This document shows, one piece after another, positions 46,770 through 55,224 of a stretch of 64,000 nt of DNA. This DNA is from Massilia sp. 9I. GTDB lineage: Bacteria > Pseudomonadota > Gammaproteobacteria > Burkholderiales > Burkholderiaceae_D. The translations under genes were made by a program, and so were the position numbers. The notes below the pieces were generated by a model, which ran no database searches, was not told the DNA's origin, and saw only the letters and a program-made list of their open reading frames with translations. Location of the stretch: assembly GCF_902506415.1 (NCBI RefSeq), contig NZ_LR733275.1:3377617-3441616 (forward strand). Reading direction: 5' to 3'. How positions within the stretch are numbered: position 1 is the first letter of the stretch; every line of letters starts with the position of its first letter.

Positions 46770-47270
46770 ATGAAGGGATACACGCCGGGCTTGTTCGATC
46801 GTCTGCTGGGAATGCCGAACCGCGGACCTGGAAAAGGCGCTGCGCAGCGCCTGACCATCGACGAGTTGAAGGACACGGTCGCGCGCGACCTCGAAGCCCT
46901 GCTCAACACGCGCTCCACCATCCCCGAGGGTTCCCTCAAAGCCTATCCCGAATGCAGCCGCTCGATGGTGACCTATGGACTGGGCGACTTCGCCGACCGC
47001 TGCCTGTCGAGTCCTTCCGACCGCGCGTCGATCTGCGCCAGCATCGAAAAGACCATCGCCTGCCACGAGCCGCGCCTGCGCAACGTGCGCGCCAACCTCG
47101 ACCTGCAGGGCGAGTCGGTGAACCGCCTGAACTTCTCGATCACGGCCGTGCTGGTGGCCAGCGTGTCGCAGGAGCCGGTCAACTTCGATGCGGTGCTGAC
47201 GCCGTCCACGCTCCAGTACAGCATCAGCAAGGCCGGCAAGGCCGCGCGCACCGCGCCGCTCGGAGGGTGA
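46770..47270 (+). CDS. tssE: Type VI secretion baseplate subunit TssE
   Basis: This is a 166-residue gp25-like baseplate wedge protein. It opens with GLFDRLLGM and has ARDLEALLNTRSTIPEG, SRSMVTYGLGDF, and the gp25 core IEKTIACHEPRLRNVRANLD. I chose the ATG at 46770 with the ribosome site AAGGGGACG; longer frames upstream are antisense to tssK. tssF starts two bases after its stop. Confidence 0.94.
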   Translation: MKGYTPGLFDRLLGMPNRGPGKGAAQRLTIDELKDTVARDLEALLNTRSTIPEGSLKAYPECSRSMVTYGLGDFADRCLSSPSDRASICASIEKTIACHEPRLRNVRANLDLQGESVNRLNFSITAVLVASVSQEPVNFDAVLTPSTLQYSISKAGKAARTAPLGG

Positions 47271-47272
47271 CG

Positions 47273-49114
47273 ATGGAACAGATGCTGCCTTATTACGAAA
47301 GCGAACTCGGTTACCTGCGCCGCAACCTGCGCGAATTCGCCGAGCGCTATCCGCGCATCGCCGGACGCCTCCTGATCAGCGGCGAAGTGTGCGAAGACCC
47401 GCACACCGAGCGCATGATCGAATCCTTCGCGCTGCTCAATGCGCGCATCGCCAAGCGCCTCGACGACGACTATCCCGAATTCACCGAAGCCCTGTTCGAG
47501 GTGCTGTATCCGCACTACCTGCGGCCCTTCCCTTCGTGCTCGATCGCGCGCATGGACTTCGGCGGCGCCGCCAAGCAGGCAGGCAGCAGCGTGATCGCGC
47601 GCGGCACCCAGCTGAATACCCGACCGGTGCGCGGCGCGGCCTGCACCTTCCGTACCGTGTATCCAGTCACGGTGGCGCCGCTGGCGCTCTCGCGCGCACG
47701 CTTCTCGGCCATCATCGACGCTCCCGAAGCGGTGCGCCTGCCGGGCAATGCGTCCTCCAGCATCAGCCTCACCCTGTCCTGCACCGCCGAGCAGGGGGCG
47801 ATCGCCCAGCTCGAGTTGCCGGCGCTACGCGTCTTCATCGATGGCGAACCCTCGTTCTGCGCCGCCCTGCGCGACGCCCTGTTCATGCGCAGCGTTGCCG
47901 CCTATGTCGAAGCCGACGACAGCGGGCGCTGGACCCAGCTGGCCGCGATTCCCGTGCAGGCAGCCGGCTTCGGCGAAGAGGAATCCCTGATCGATTTCCC
48001 GGCGCGCTCGCACGCCGCCTACCGCCTGCTGACCGAGTACTTCTGCTTCCCCGAGAAGTTCAACTTCTTCGATATCGACTTGCGCGCGCTGGCCGCGCAG
48101 GCGCCGGCCGGGGCACGTACGCTTACCCTGCACCTGGCGCTCACCGGCCTGCGTTCGGATTCGAACATCGCGCGCATGCTGGGCACCCTGTCCACCAACA
48201 ACGTGCTGCTGGGCTGCACGCCGGTGATCAACCTGTTCCGCCAGCGCGGGGAACCGATCCGCGTCACCCACACCACCGCCAGCTATCCGGTGCTGGCCGA
48301 CGCCCGCCGCGCCTTTGCCTACGAGGTAGTTGCGATCGAATCCCTGAGCCTGATCCGCCAGACCCCGCAGGGCGAAGCGCTGGTGCAGTTCCGCCCCTAT
48401 TACGCGCTGAAGCACGCGCAGACGCCGGAGGACGCCGGCCACTATTACGCGATCCGGCGCGACGAATCGCTGGCCGACAAGAGCCCGGGTTTCGAGACCC
48501 AGGTGGCGATCGTCGACATCGACTTCGATCCGGCCGAGGTGGAGACCGACACGCTCAACATCGAGCTGACCTGCACCAACCGCGACCTGCCCGCCGCCCT
48601 CAGTTACGGCCAGCAGGGCGGCGACCTGTTCCTGGAAGGCGGCTCGAGCCTGCGTTCGATCGCCTTCCTGCGCAAGCCCTCGTCCTCGTACCGTTTCGCG
48701 CGCGGGCGCGGCGCCCACTGGCGGCTGATCTCGCACCTGGCGCTCAATCACCTGTCGCTGGCCGACGGCGGCGTCGACGCCTTCCGCGAGATGCTGGCGC
48801 TGTACGACCTGCCGCGTTCCCCGTCCTCGCAGCGCCAGATCGGCGGCATCAAGGCGATCGCGCAGCGTCCCACCACCGCCTGGCTGGCCGGGAATCCCTT
48901 CACCTGCCTGGTGCGCGGGGTCGAAGTACGGCTCACGATCGACGAGGAGGCGTTTGTCGGCAGCGGCATCCACGCCTTCGCCCAGATCGTCGAGCGTTTC
49001 CTGGCCCTGTACGTGCACGCCAACAGCTTCACTCAACTGGTGATCGCATCCAGCAAAACCGGAGAGGACTTATTCACATGCCAGCCACGCAGCGGCGATT
49101 TGAGCCTGCTGTAA
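47273..49114 (+). CDS. tssF: Type VI secretion baseplate subunit TssF
   Basis: This is a 613-residue baseplate protein. The N-terminus MLPYYESELGYLRRNLREFAERYPRIAGRL and DDYPEFTEALFEVLYPHYLRPFPSC are diagnostic of TssF (VasA/ImpG). The ATG at 47273 follows CGGAGGGTGACG. Its last 37 bp overlap tssG in another frame, so translation is coupled. TssF forms the wedge with TssG, TssE and TssK. Confidence 0.96.
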   Translation: MEQMLPYYESELGYLRRNLREFAERYPRIAGRLLISGEVCEDPHTERMIESFALLNARIAKRLDDDYPEFTEALFEVLYPHYLRPFPSCSIARMDFGGAAKQAGSSVIARGTQLNTRPVRGAACTFRTVYPVTVAPLALSRARFSAIIDAPEAVRLPGNASSSISLTLSCTAEQGAIAQLELPALRVFIDGEPSFCAALRDALFMRSVAAYVEADDSGRWTQLAAIPVQAAGFGEEESLIDFPARSHAAYRLLTEYFCFPEKFNFFDIDLRALAAQAPAGARTLTLHLALTGLRSDSNIARMLGTLSTNNVLLGCTPVINLFRQRGEPIRVTHTTASYPVLADARRAFAYEVVAIESLSLIRQTPQGEALVQFRPYYALKHAQTPEDAGHYYAIRRDESLADKSPGFETQVAIVDIDFDPAEVETDTLNIELTCTNRDLPAALSYGQQGGDLFLEGGSSLRSIAFLRKPSSSYRFARGRGAHWRLISHLALNHLSLADGGVDAFREMLALYDLPRSPSSQRQIGGIKAIAQRPTTAWLAGNPFTCLVRGVEVRLTIDEEAFVGSGIHAFAQIVERFLALYVHANSFTQLVIASSKTGEDLFTCQPRSGDLSLL

Positions 49115-50172
49115 TCGAGCGCCTGTTCCGCGAGCCCTACCGCTTCGAGTACGTGCAGGCGGTGCGCATGCTGGAACTGTGGCTGCGCCGCCGCGGCAAG
49201 CCCTCGCATGATCTGGTGGCGCAGTTCCTGCGCTTCCAGAATTCGGTGTCGCTGGGCTTCCCGGCCAGCCAGTTGGAAAGCGTGCAGGCCGAGCCGCGCG
49301 AGCTGGGCGCCCAGCCGCAAGCGCTCGCCGCCGCGCTGCAGGATGGGGCGCTCAAGTACCTGCGCCTGACGCCCGCCTTCATGGGCCTGCTGGGCGGCCA
49401 GGGCGTGCTGCCGCTGCACTACACGGAGCGCATCGCCGAGCACCAGTCACTGGAAAAGGGAGAAACCGAGGTGGAAGGTGCGCGGGCCTTCCTGGACACC
49501 TTTTCGAACCGCTCGCTGGCCCTGTTTTATGCGGCCTGGCGCAAGTACCGGCTGGCGCTGCAATACCAGCTCGACGGCCAGGACGCCTTCCTGCCTTTGC
49601 TCCTCAGCCTTGCCGGCCTGGGTGACGGTGCGCTGCGCCGGCGCCTGTCGGGTAATGAAGAAGGCGCGGTGCTGGACGAGTCGATTGCGTATTTTGCTTC
49701 TTCGGTGCGCCAGCGTCCGGCCTCGAGCGTGCAGCTGGCGCGCGTGCTGTCCGAGTACTTCGGGCAGCACATCGTGGCCGAGCAGTTCGTCGGCTGCTGG
49801 TACGACGTGCCCGCCGCCCAGCAGACCATCCTCGGCAGCGACAATGCGGTGCTGGGCGCCGGGGCCATCGCCGGCGCCCGCGTCTGGCAGCGCGACCTGC
49901 GCCTGCGGCTGGTCGTGGGACCACTCGACCGGGCCGGCTTCAACGGCTTCCTGCCCGGTGGCCTGGCTGCGCGCGCCCTGCGCAGCATGCTGGCGATGTT
50001 TACCGGCCTGTCGCTCGAATACGAAGTGGAACTGGTCTTGCTGGCGGCCGACGTGCGCAACGTGCGGCTGGCGGGCGAGGAAGGGCGGCTGGGCTGGGAT
50101 GCCTACCTGGTCGAGGGACTGCAGACCGAGGACCGGCGCGACGTGCGCTACGAGCTCGATCCGATGTTGTAA
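49078..50172 (+). CDS. tssG: Type VI secretion baseplate subunit TssG
   Basis: This is a 364-residue baseplate wedge protein. Diagnostic stretches are FREPYRFEYVQAVRMLELWL, LTPAFMGLLGGQGVLPLHYTERIA, DTFSNRSLALFYAAWRKYRL and the late FLPGGLAARALRSMLAMFTG. The ATG at 49078 lies within the tssF end and is preceded by GGAGAGG. It closes the tssE-tssF-tssG operon; no further tss genes follow. Confidence 0.95.
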   Translation: MPATQRRFEPAVIERLFREPYRFEYVQAVRMLELWLRRRGKPSHDLVAQFLRFQNSVSLGFPASQLESVQAEPRELGAQPQALAAALQDGALKYLRLTPAFMGLLGGQGVLPLHYTERIAEHQSLEKGETEVEGARAFLDTFSNRSLALFYAAWRKYRLALQYQLDGQDAFLPLLLSLAGLGDGALRRRLSGNEEGAVLDESIAYFASSVRQRPASSVQLARVLSEYFGQHIVAEQFVGCWYDVPAAQQTILGSDNAVLGAGAIAGARVWQRDLRLRLVVGPLDRAGFNGFLPGGLAARALRSMLAMFTGLSLEYEVELVLLAADVRNVRLAGEEGRLGWDAYLVEGLQTEDRRDVRYELDPML

Positions 50173-50175
50173 AGC

Positions 50176-50583
50176 TCAGTGCTTGTCCATCTCGCGTTCG
50201 AGGTCGACCCGCAGCATGGTGGGTGTCGGCGTCAAGCCGCGGTCGCCCGGCGTGTAGAAAATGCCGGGCAAGACGCCGTCTTCTTCCAGCTGGGGCAGCA
50301 GGTCGCTCATCAGGTCGTCCAGCGGGAAGGCGTGCGGCTCGTAGCCGTCCCATTCGTATTCCGCGCACAGGTCGGCGAACTCGCTGGCCGGCCACATGGC
50401 GAACACCAGGGTGCCGTCGTCGGTCTTGGCCAGCGCCCAACCGTCGCGGTACAGCCCCCATACCTCGTTCGTCTGCGCCACCTGCTCGACGAAGCGCAGG
50501 TAGCGCTGCTGGGCCGGCAGCGTGACCACGTCCGCCAGCTGCTGCGCGCCGAGCTTGATTGCCGATAGTGTCTGCTCGCTCAC
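50176..50583 (-). CDS. DUF2750 domain protein
   Basis: This is a 135-residue cytosolic protein. The family pattern is visible: YLRFVEQVAQTNEVWGLYRDGWALAKTDDG, VFAMWPASEFADLC and LPQLEEDGVLPGIFYTPGDRG. I chose the GTG at 50583 because the longer frame to 50727 would run through the promoter of the divergent gene. DUF2750 proteins have no assigned function. It is convergent with tssG and separated by only 3 bp, and is unlikely to be part of the T6SS. Confidence 0.8.
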   Translation of the reverse strand: MSEQTLSAIKLGAQQLADVVTLPAQQRYLRFVEQVAQTNEVWGLYRDGWALAKTDDGTLVFAMWPASEFADLCAEYEWDGYEPHAFPLDDLMSDLLPQLEEDGVLPGIFYTPGDRGLTPTPTMLRVDLEREMDKH

Positions 50584-50738
50584 CTTGTCACACCCGATTT
50601 GATTGGCTACCCGGCGAGGATACGCCGGATTGAAAATCGGTGGCGCAGGGCTTCCATTACCTGCGAGGTAATCGCCAGCTCCTGCCGCGTTGCCGAGAAT
50701 GGCACCTGTCGAAACGCCAACCACCACAGGAGAAGATC

Positions 50739-51095
50739 ATGAACAACGCAAGCAGCATCGCCCGCCAGTACCTGGACGCCTGGAATGAAGCCGATGGCGC
50801 CGCCCGCCGCGCCCACGTGCGCCAGCTGTTCACCGCCAATGCCCGCTACGTCGACCCGATGATGCAGGGCAGCGGCCACGAAGGGATCGAATCCCTGATC
50901 TCCGGCGCCCAGCAGCACTTCCCCGGCCACCGCTTCGAGCTGGCGGGCGTCCCGGACGGCCACAACAACGTGGTGCGCTTCTCCTGGACCCTGCGCGCGC
51001 CGGACGGCGACAGCGTCGCCCACGGCACCGATATCGCCGTGGTGGCCGGCGACGGTCGCCTGGCCAGTGTCACCGGCTTTCTCGACAAGGCTTGA
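50739..51095 (+). CDS. NTF2-like (SnoaL-type) protein
   Basis: This is a 118-residue small cone-shaped protein of the nuclear-transport-factor-2 superfamily. Features are QYLDAWNEADGAARRAHVRQLFTANARYVDPMM and the later VRFSWTLRAPDG. Members act as small-molecule isomerases, hydrolases or carriers. An AGGAGAAG ribosome site precedes the ATG. It sits just before a MmyB-type regulator on the same strand (42 bp), so regulation by that protein is plausible. Confidence 0.82.
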   Translation: MNNASSIARQYLDAWNEADGAARRAHVRQLFTANARYVDPMMQGSGHEGIESLISGAQQHFPGHRFELAGVPDGHNNVVRFSWTLRAPDGDSVAHGTDIAVVAGDGRLASVTGFLDKA

Positions 51096-51137
51096 GATCC
51101 GGGCCACAATCGGCCGCAATCATGATAGGGAGGACGC

Positions 51138-51983
51138 GTGGATACCGCCGCAGTGGAAAACCAGTACTTCAGCGATTTCGCCGCCGCGCTGCGCTACTGG
51201 CGCGGCAAGCGCGGGCTGAGCCAGCTGCGGCTGTCGGTGGACGCCGGCATCTCGCAGCGCCACCTGAGCTTCCTGGAGACGGGCAGGGCGCAGCCGGGGC
51301 GCGATCTGATCCTGAAACTCGGCCTGGTGCTCGACATCCCGCTGCGCCAGCGCAACGCCATGCTGCTGGCGGCCGGCTTCGCGCCCGCCTACCGCGAGCG
51401 CAGCCTGTCCGATCCAGAACTGGCGTCGGTGATGCAGGCGCTCGACTTCATGCTGGCCCAGCAGGCGCCCTATCCGGCCCTGGTGGTCGACCGCCTGTGG
51501 AACCTGGTGATGGCCAATGAACCGGCGGCGCGCATGATGCGCTGGTTCCTTGGCATGCCGGCCCACGCGCCGATCCCGCGCGACGGCTCGGTCAACGTCC
51601 TGAAGCTGACCCTCGACCCGAACGGCCTGCGCCGCCACCTGGTGAACTGGGAAGACGTCTGCACCGACCTGCTGCAGTGGGTGCAGCGCGAAGCCATGGG
51701 CGATGGTCCCGGCAGTGAGGCCACGCGACTGCTGGACGAGCTGATGGCGCTGCCCGGCATCGCCGCGGCCGCGAGCGCGCCCAACCTCGACCGCCGCGCC
51801 CTGCCCTTCCTGCCGGTTCAGTTAAAAAAGGACGAGGTCACGCTGAATTTGTTCACGACGATCACCACCTTGGGCACGCCGCACGACGTCACCGTGCACG
51901 AATTGCGCCTGGAATCCTTCTTTCCCGCGGATGCCGCCAGCCGACAGTGGTTCGAAGCGCAGGCGGCCGTGAAAGGCGGCTGA
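51138..51983 (+). CDS. XRE-family regulator with MmyB-like ligand-binding domain
   Basis: This 281-residue regulator has an N-terminal helix-turn-helix (LRYWRGKRGLSQLRLSVDAGISQRHLSFLETGRAQPGRDLILKL, residues 17-60). The C-terminal MmyB-like PAS-type domain includes YPALVVDRLWNLVMANEPAARMM and DVTVHELRLESFFPAD. The start is GTG at 51138 with an AGGGAGGA ribosome site. The family binds small lipophilic ligands. It follows the NTF2-like gene and may control it. Confidence 0.88.
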   Translation: MDTAAVENQYFSDFAAALRYWRGKRGLSQLRLSVDAGISQRHLSFLETGRAQPGRDLILKLGLVLDIPLRQRNAMLLAAGFAPAYRERSLSDPELASVMQALDFMLAQQAPYPALVVDRLWNLVMANEPAARMMRWFLGMPAHAPIPRDGSVNVLKLTLDPNGLRRHLVNWEDVCTDLLQWVQREAMGDGPGSEATRLLDELMALPGIAAAASAPNLDRRALPFLPVQLKKDEVTLNLFTTITTLGTPHDVTVHELRLESFFPADAASRQWFEAQAAVKGG

Positions 51984-52018
51984 GGATAAGATAGGCGTTT
52001 TCCACAGCCGTCCGCGCG

Positions 52019-52366
52019 ATGCCTTTCGACCTCTTGCCCCTCGGCCGCATGGCCGGCCTGTTCTTCGTGACCGCCATCGCCGAGCTGCTCGGCTGCTACC
52101 TGCCGCTGCTGTGGCTGACCGGGAAGGGTTCCGCCTGGTTGCTGCTGCCGGCGGCCTTGAGCCTGGTCGCCTTCGTGTGGCTCTTGACCCTGCATCCCGC
52201 CGCCAGCGGCCGGGTTTACGCCAGTTATGGCGCGGTCTACATCGCGACCGCGCTGGCCTGGCTGTGGGTGGTGGACGGGATCAAGCCGGTATGGACCGAC
52301 TATGCCGGCGTGGCGCTGGCGCTGGCCGGCGCCGCCTGCATCGCGCTGGGACAGCGCCAGGCCTGA
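52019..52366 (+). CDS. YnfA family small membrane protein
   Basis: This is a 115-residue inner-membrane protein of the YnfA (UPF0060) family with four hydrophobic spans. Features are [51 protein letters not shown] and [18 protein letters not shown]. YnfA proteins resemble small multidrug transporters, but efflux here is not shown. It lies 35 bp after the regulator and ends 2 bp before the stop of the hybrid kinase on the other strand. Confidence 0.9.
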   Translation: MPFDLLPLGRMAGLFFVTAIAELLGCYLPLLWLTGKGSAWLLLPAALSLVAFVWLLTLHPAASGRVYASYGAVYIATALAWLWVVDGIKPVWTDYAGVALALAGAACIALGQRQA

Positions 52367-52368
52367 AC

Positions 52369-55068
52369 TCAGGTGCGCAGGCCGGCCAGCAGTTCCTGCA
52401 CCACGTCCAGCTGCACCGGCTTGGTCAGGTGGTGGTTGAAGCCGGCCTCGTTCGACTTGCGGCGGTCGCTTTCCGCACCCCAGCCGGTCAGCGCCACCAG
52501 CACCAGGTCCCGCAGGCCGTCCAGCTGGCGCATGGCGCGTGCGGTGTCGTAGCCGTCCATGCCGGGCATGCCGATGTCGAGGAAAGCCACCTGCGGCCGG
52601 AACGCGCGCGCCACCGCCAGGGCTTCGATGCCGTCGTGCGCGACCAGGGTGGTGTAGCCGCAGGCTTCCAGCAGCATCGACAGCGTGGTCGCGGCGTCGA
52701 TATTGTCGTCCACCACCAGGATGCGCGCGCCTTCAGCAGCGACGCTGGCGGCGGCGTCCGCGGCCAGTGCCGGCGCGTCCTGGGCGCCATTCGCCAGCGG
52801 CAGGCGCACCGTGAACACGCTGCCGGCCTGGGCGCCGCCGCTGGCGGCCGATACCGTCCCGCCGTGCATCTCCACCAGGCGCCGCACCAGCGACAGGCCG
52901 ATGCCCAGGCCGCCCTGGGCGCGCTCGAGGTGGTGCCCGACCTGGCTGAACATCTCGAACACCATGCTAAGGGCTTCCTGCGGGATGCCGATCCCGTTAT
53001 CGGCGACCTCGATGACGGCTTGCTGGCTTTCGACCTGCAGCGACAGGCGGATGCGCCCGCCCGCCGGGGTGTACTTGGCCGCGTTGTTGAGCAGGTTGGC
53101 CACCACCTGGGCGATGCGGGTGACGTCGACCTCGGCCGGCACCTCGGCGTCCGGCATGTCGACCGACAGTTCGTGCTGCCCGGTCTCGATCAGCGGCAGG
53201 CTGGTCTCCACGGCGCTCGACAGCACGCCGCGCAGGTCGGCGTGTTCCTTCTTGAGTTCCAGCTTGCCGCCGCTGATGCGGGCGACGTCGAGCAGGTCGT
53301 CGATCAGGTGCACCATGTGGCTGACCTGGCGCTCCATCATCTCGCGCACCCGCGCCACCGAGGCGGCGTTGTCGCCCTTCAGGCGCATTACCGACAGGCC
53401 GCTGCGGATCGGCGCCAGCGGGTTGCGCAGCTCGTGCGCCAGCGTGGCCAGGAACTCGGTCTTGCGCTGGTCGGCCTCGGCCAGGTCCCTGGCCAGCTTG
53501 ACCAGGGTCTCCTCGGATTGCTTGCGCGCCGTGATATCGGTGAACAGCAGCGCCACCCGCCGGCTTTCCGGGCCCCCAAGGCGGTTGGCGTACACGTCGA
53601 ACCAGCGGTCCATCGAAGGCGCTTCGCTTTCGAAGCGCACCGGCTCGCCCGTGGTGGCGACCCTTCCATAAGTTTCGAACCAGAACCCGTCCAGGCCCGG
53701 AACCAGTTCCTTCGCCGTCCTGCCGATCGCATCGTGCAGGCCGGTGTGGGCTTCGAACATTGGATTCATCTCGAGGAAGCGGTAGTCCACCGGGCGCCCC
53801 TCTTCGTCGAAGATCATGTCGAAGATGCAGAAGCCCTGGTCGACCGACTCGAACAGGGTGCGGTAGCGTTCCTCGCTGGCGCGCAGCTTCTCGGCGGCGC
53901 GCCGGCTTTCGGTGGTGTCGACCACGATCGCCACCAGGCCCTGGAATTCGCCGTCCGGGCCACGCAGCGCGTTGACGCTGCTGGTGGCCGGCATCGTGCT
54001 GCCGTCGGGACGCAGGTATTCCTTGTCGACCACCACGCCGGTTTCGCCGCCGCGCAGCAGGCGCACCGCATCCAGCGTCACCGGCACCGAGTCCGGCGCT
54101 GTGACGTCGAGCACGCTCGCGCCCAGCAGCTCGGCTTCGGAACGCTGCACCATCTCGCAGTACTTCTGGTTGACCAGGCAGATGCGGCCTTCCGGATCCA
54201 TCTGCACCACACCGGTCGCGGCCTGGCTGACGATCTTCTGGAAGCGTTCGCGGCTCTCGTACAGTTCGATTTCCGCCAGCTTGCGGTCGGTGACGTCGAA
54301 GCCGTGCACCAGGATGCCGGTGACGCGGCCATCGGGATCGCGCAGCGGCATGTAAACCTGGTCGACGAAACGCCGCTCCAGCGGGCCGCCCGGCTGGCGC
54401 TGCAGCATCACCGCCACATCCGTGCCGTGCACCGGCTCGCCGCTGCGGTAAACCCCGTCCAGCAGTTCGATGAAGCCCTGGCCAGCGATTTCCGGCAGCG
54501 CCACGCGCAGCGGCAGGCCGACCGAGGTGCGTCCGCCCACCAGCTGCAGGTAGCGCTCGTTGACCAGTTCAAACACGTGGTCCGGACCGGTGACGACGCA
54601 CATGAAGGCTGGCGCCTGGCGGAACACGTCCTTCATCATCTGGTTGGCGGCGCGCAGTTCGCGCACCAGGCCGGTGCGCTCCTGCTCGGCCGCCACCTGG
54701 TCGGTGATGTCGCGCGAGGCGGCCAGCAGGCCGTGTTCGCCCACGCGGCTGACCGTGACGTCCCACCATTTCGGGGTGCCGCCGGCCGTCGGGCAGGCGG
54801 CGCGCAGGCGGCCGATGCCGGTCGCGCGGGCCGCCGCCATCGCGGCCTCGACGCCGGGCCGGCTTGCTTCCGGCCACAGGGCGAGCCAGGGCTGGCCCAG
54901 CACGGCCTCAATACTTCCGAGCTCCATGGCGCGCAGGCCGTTGCCGTTCATCGTGACGATACGGCCGTCCGCGTCGAGCAGCTTGACGCAATCGGGACTG
55001 GCTTCGAACAACTGGTGGCCGAGGGTGGCCGGGTCGAGCGCCTGCACGGCGTCGCGGTGGTCCTGCAT
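52369..55068 (-). CDS. Hybrid sensor histidine kinase with four PAS domains and a receiver
   Basis: This is an 899-residue cytosolic signalling protein with no transmembrane segment. Four PAS-like units lie at about residues 8-125, 165-280, 285-400 and 405-530. The phosphoacceptor box is TEFLATLAHELRNPLAPIRS, with His near 545, and the ATPase domain has ADNGIGIPQEAL and GLGIGLSLVRRLVEMHGG. The C-terminal receiver has VVDDNIDAA and the phosphoacceptor Asp near 831 in FLDIGMPGMDGYD. The ATG at 55068 follows AAGGAATCC. It is divergent from phoX; a link to phosphate sensing is not evident. Confidence 0.9.
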   Translation of the reverse strand: MQDHRDAVQALDPATLGHQLFEASPDCVKLLDADGRIVTMNGNGLRAMELGSIEAVLGQPWLALWPEASRPGVEAAMAAARATGIGRLRAACPTAGGTPKWWDVTVSRVGEHGLLAASRDITDQVAAEQERTGLVRELRAANQMMKDVFRQAPAFMCVVTGPDHVFELVNERYLQLVGGRTSVGLPLRVALPEIAGQGFIELLDGVYRSGEPVHGTDVAVMLQRQPGGPLERRFVDQVYMPLRDPDGRVTGILVHGFDVTDRKLAEIELYESRERFQKIVSQAATGVVQMDPEGRICLVNQKYCEMVQRSEAELLGASVLDVTAPDSVPVTLDAVRLLRGGETGVVVDKEYLRPDGSTMPATSSVNALRGPDGEFQGLVAIVVDTTESRRAAEKLRASEERYRTLFESVDQGFCIFDMIFDEEGRPVDYRFLEMNPMFEAHTGLHDAIGRTAKELVPGLDGFWFETYGRVATTGEPVRFESEAPSMDRWFDVYANRLGGPESRRVALLFTDITARKQSEETLVKLARDLAEADQRKTEFLATLAHELRNPLAPIRSGLSVMRLKGDNAASVARVREMMERQVSHMVHLIDDLLDVARISGGKLELKKEHADLRGVLSSAVETSLPLIETGQHELSVDMPDAEVPAEVDVTRIAQVVANLLNNAAKYTPAGGRIRLSLQVESQQAVIEVADNGIGIPQEALSMVFEMFSQVGHHLERAQGGLGIGLSLVRRLVEMHGGTVSAASGGAQAGSVFTVRLPLANGAQDAPALAADAAASVAAEGARILVVDDNIDAATTLSMLLEACGYTTLVAHDGIEALAVARAFRPQVAFLDIGMPGMDGYDTARAMRQLDGLRDLVLVALTGWGAESDRRKSNEAGFNHHLTKPVQLDVVQELLAGLRT

Positions 55069-55224
55069 GCTGGATTCCTTGTTGGGTACCAACAGTATAT
55101 CCGGACCAGTTTCTGCCCGTCGCCGGATAGCGGATGTCACACAACTGTTATGGAATGGTCACGAAGCAGTCATGTGCGCTACCTACCATGCACGGACTTT
55201 TTCAAACAACCCACAGGATCTCTC

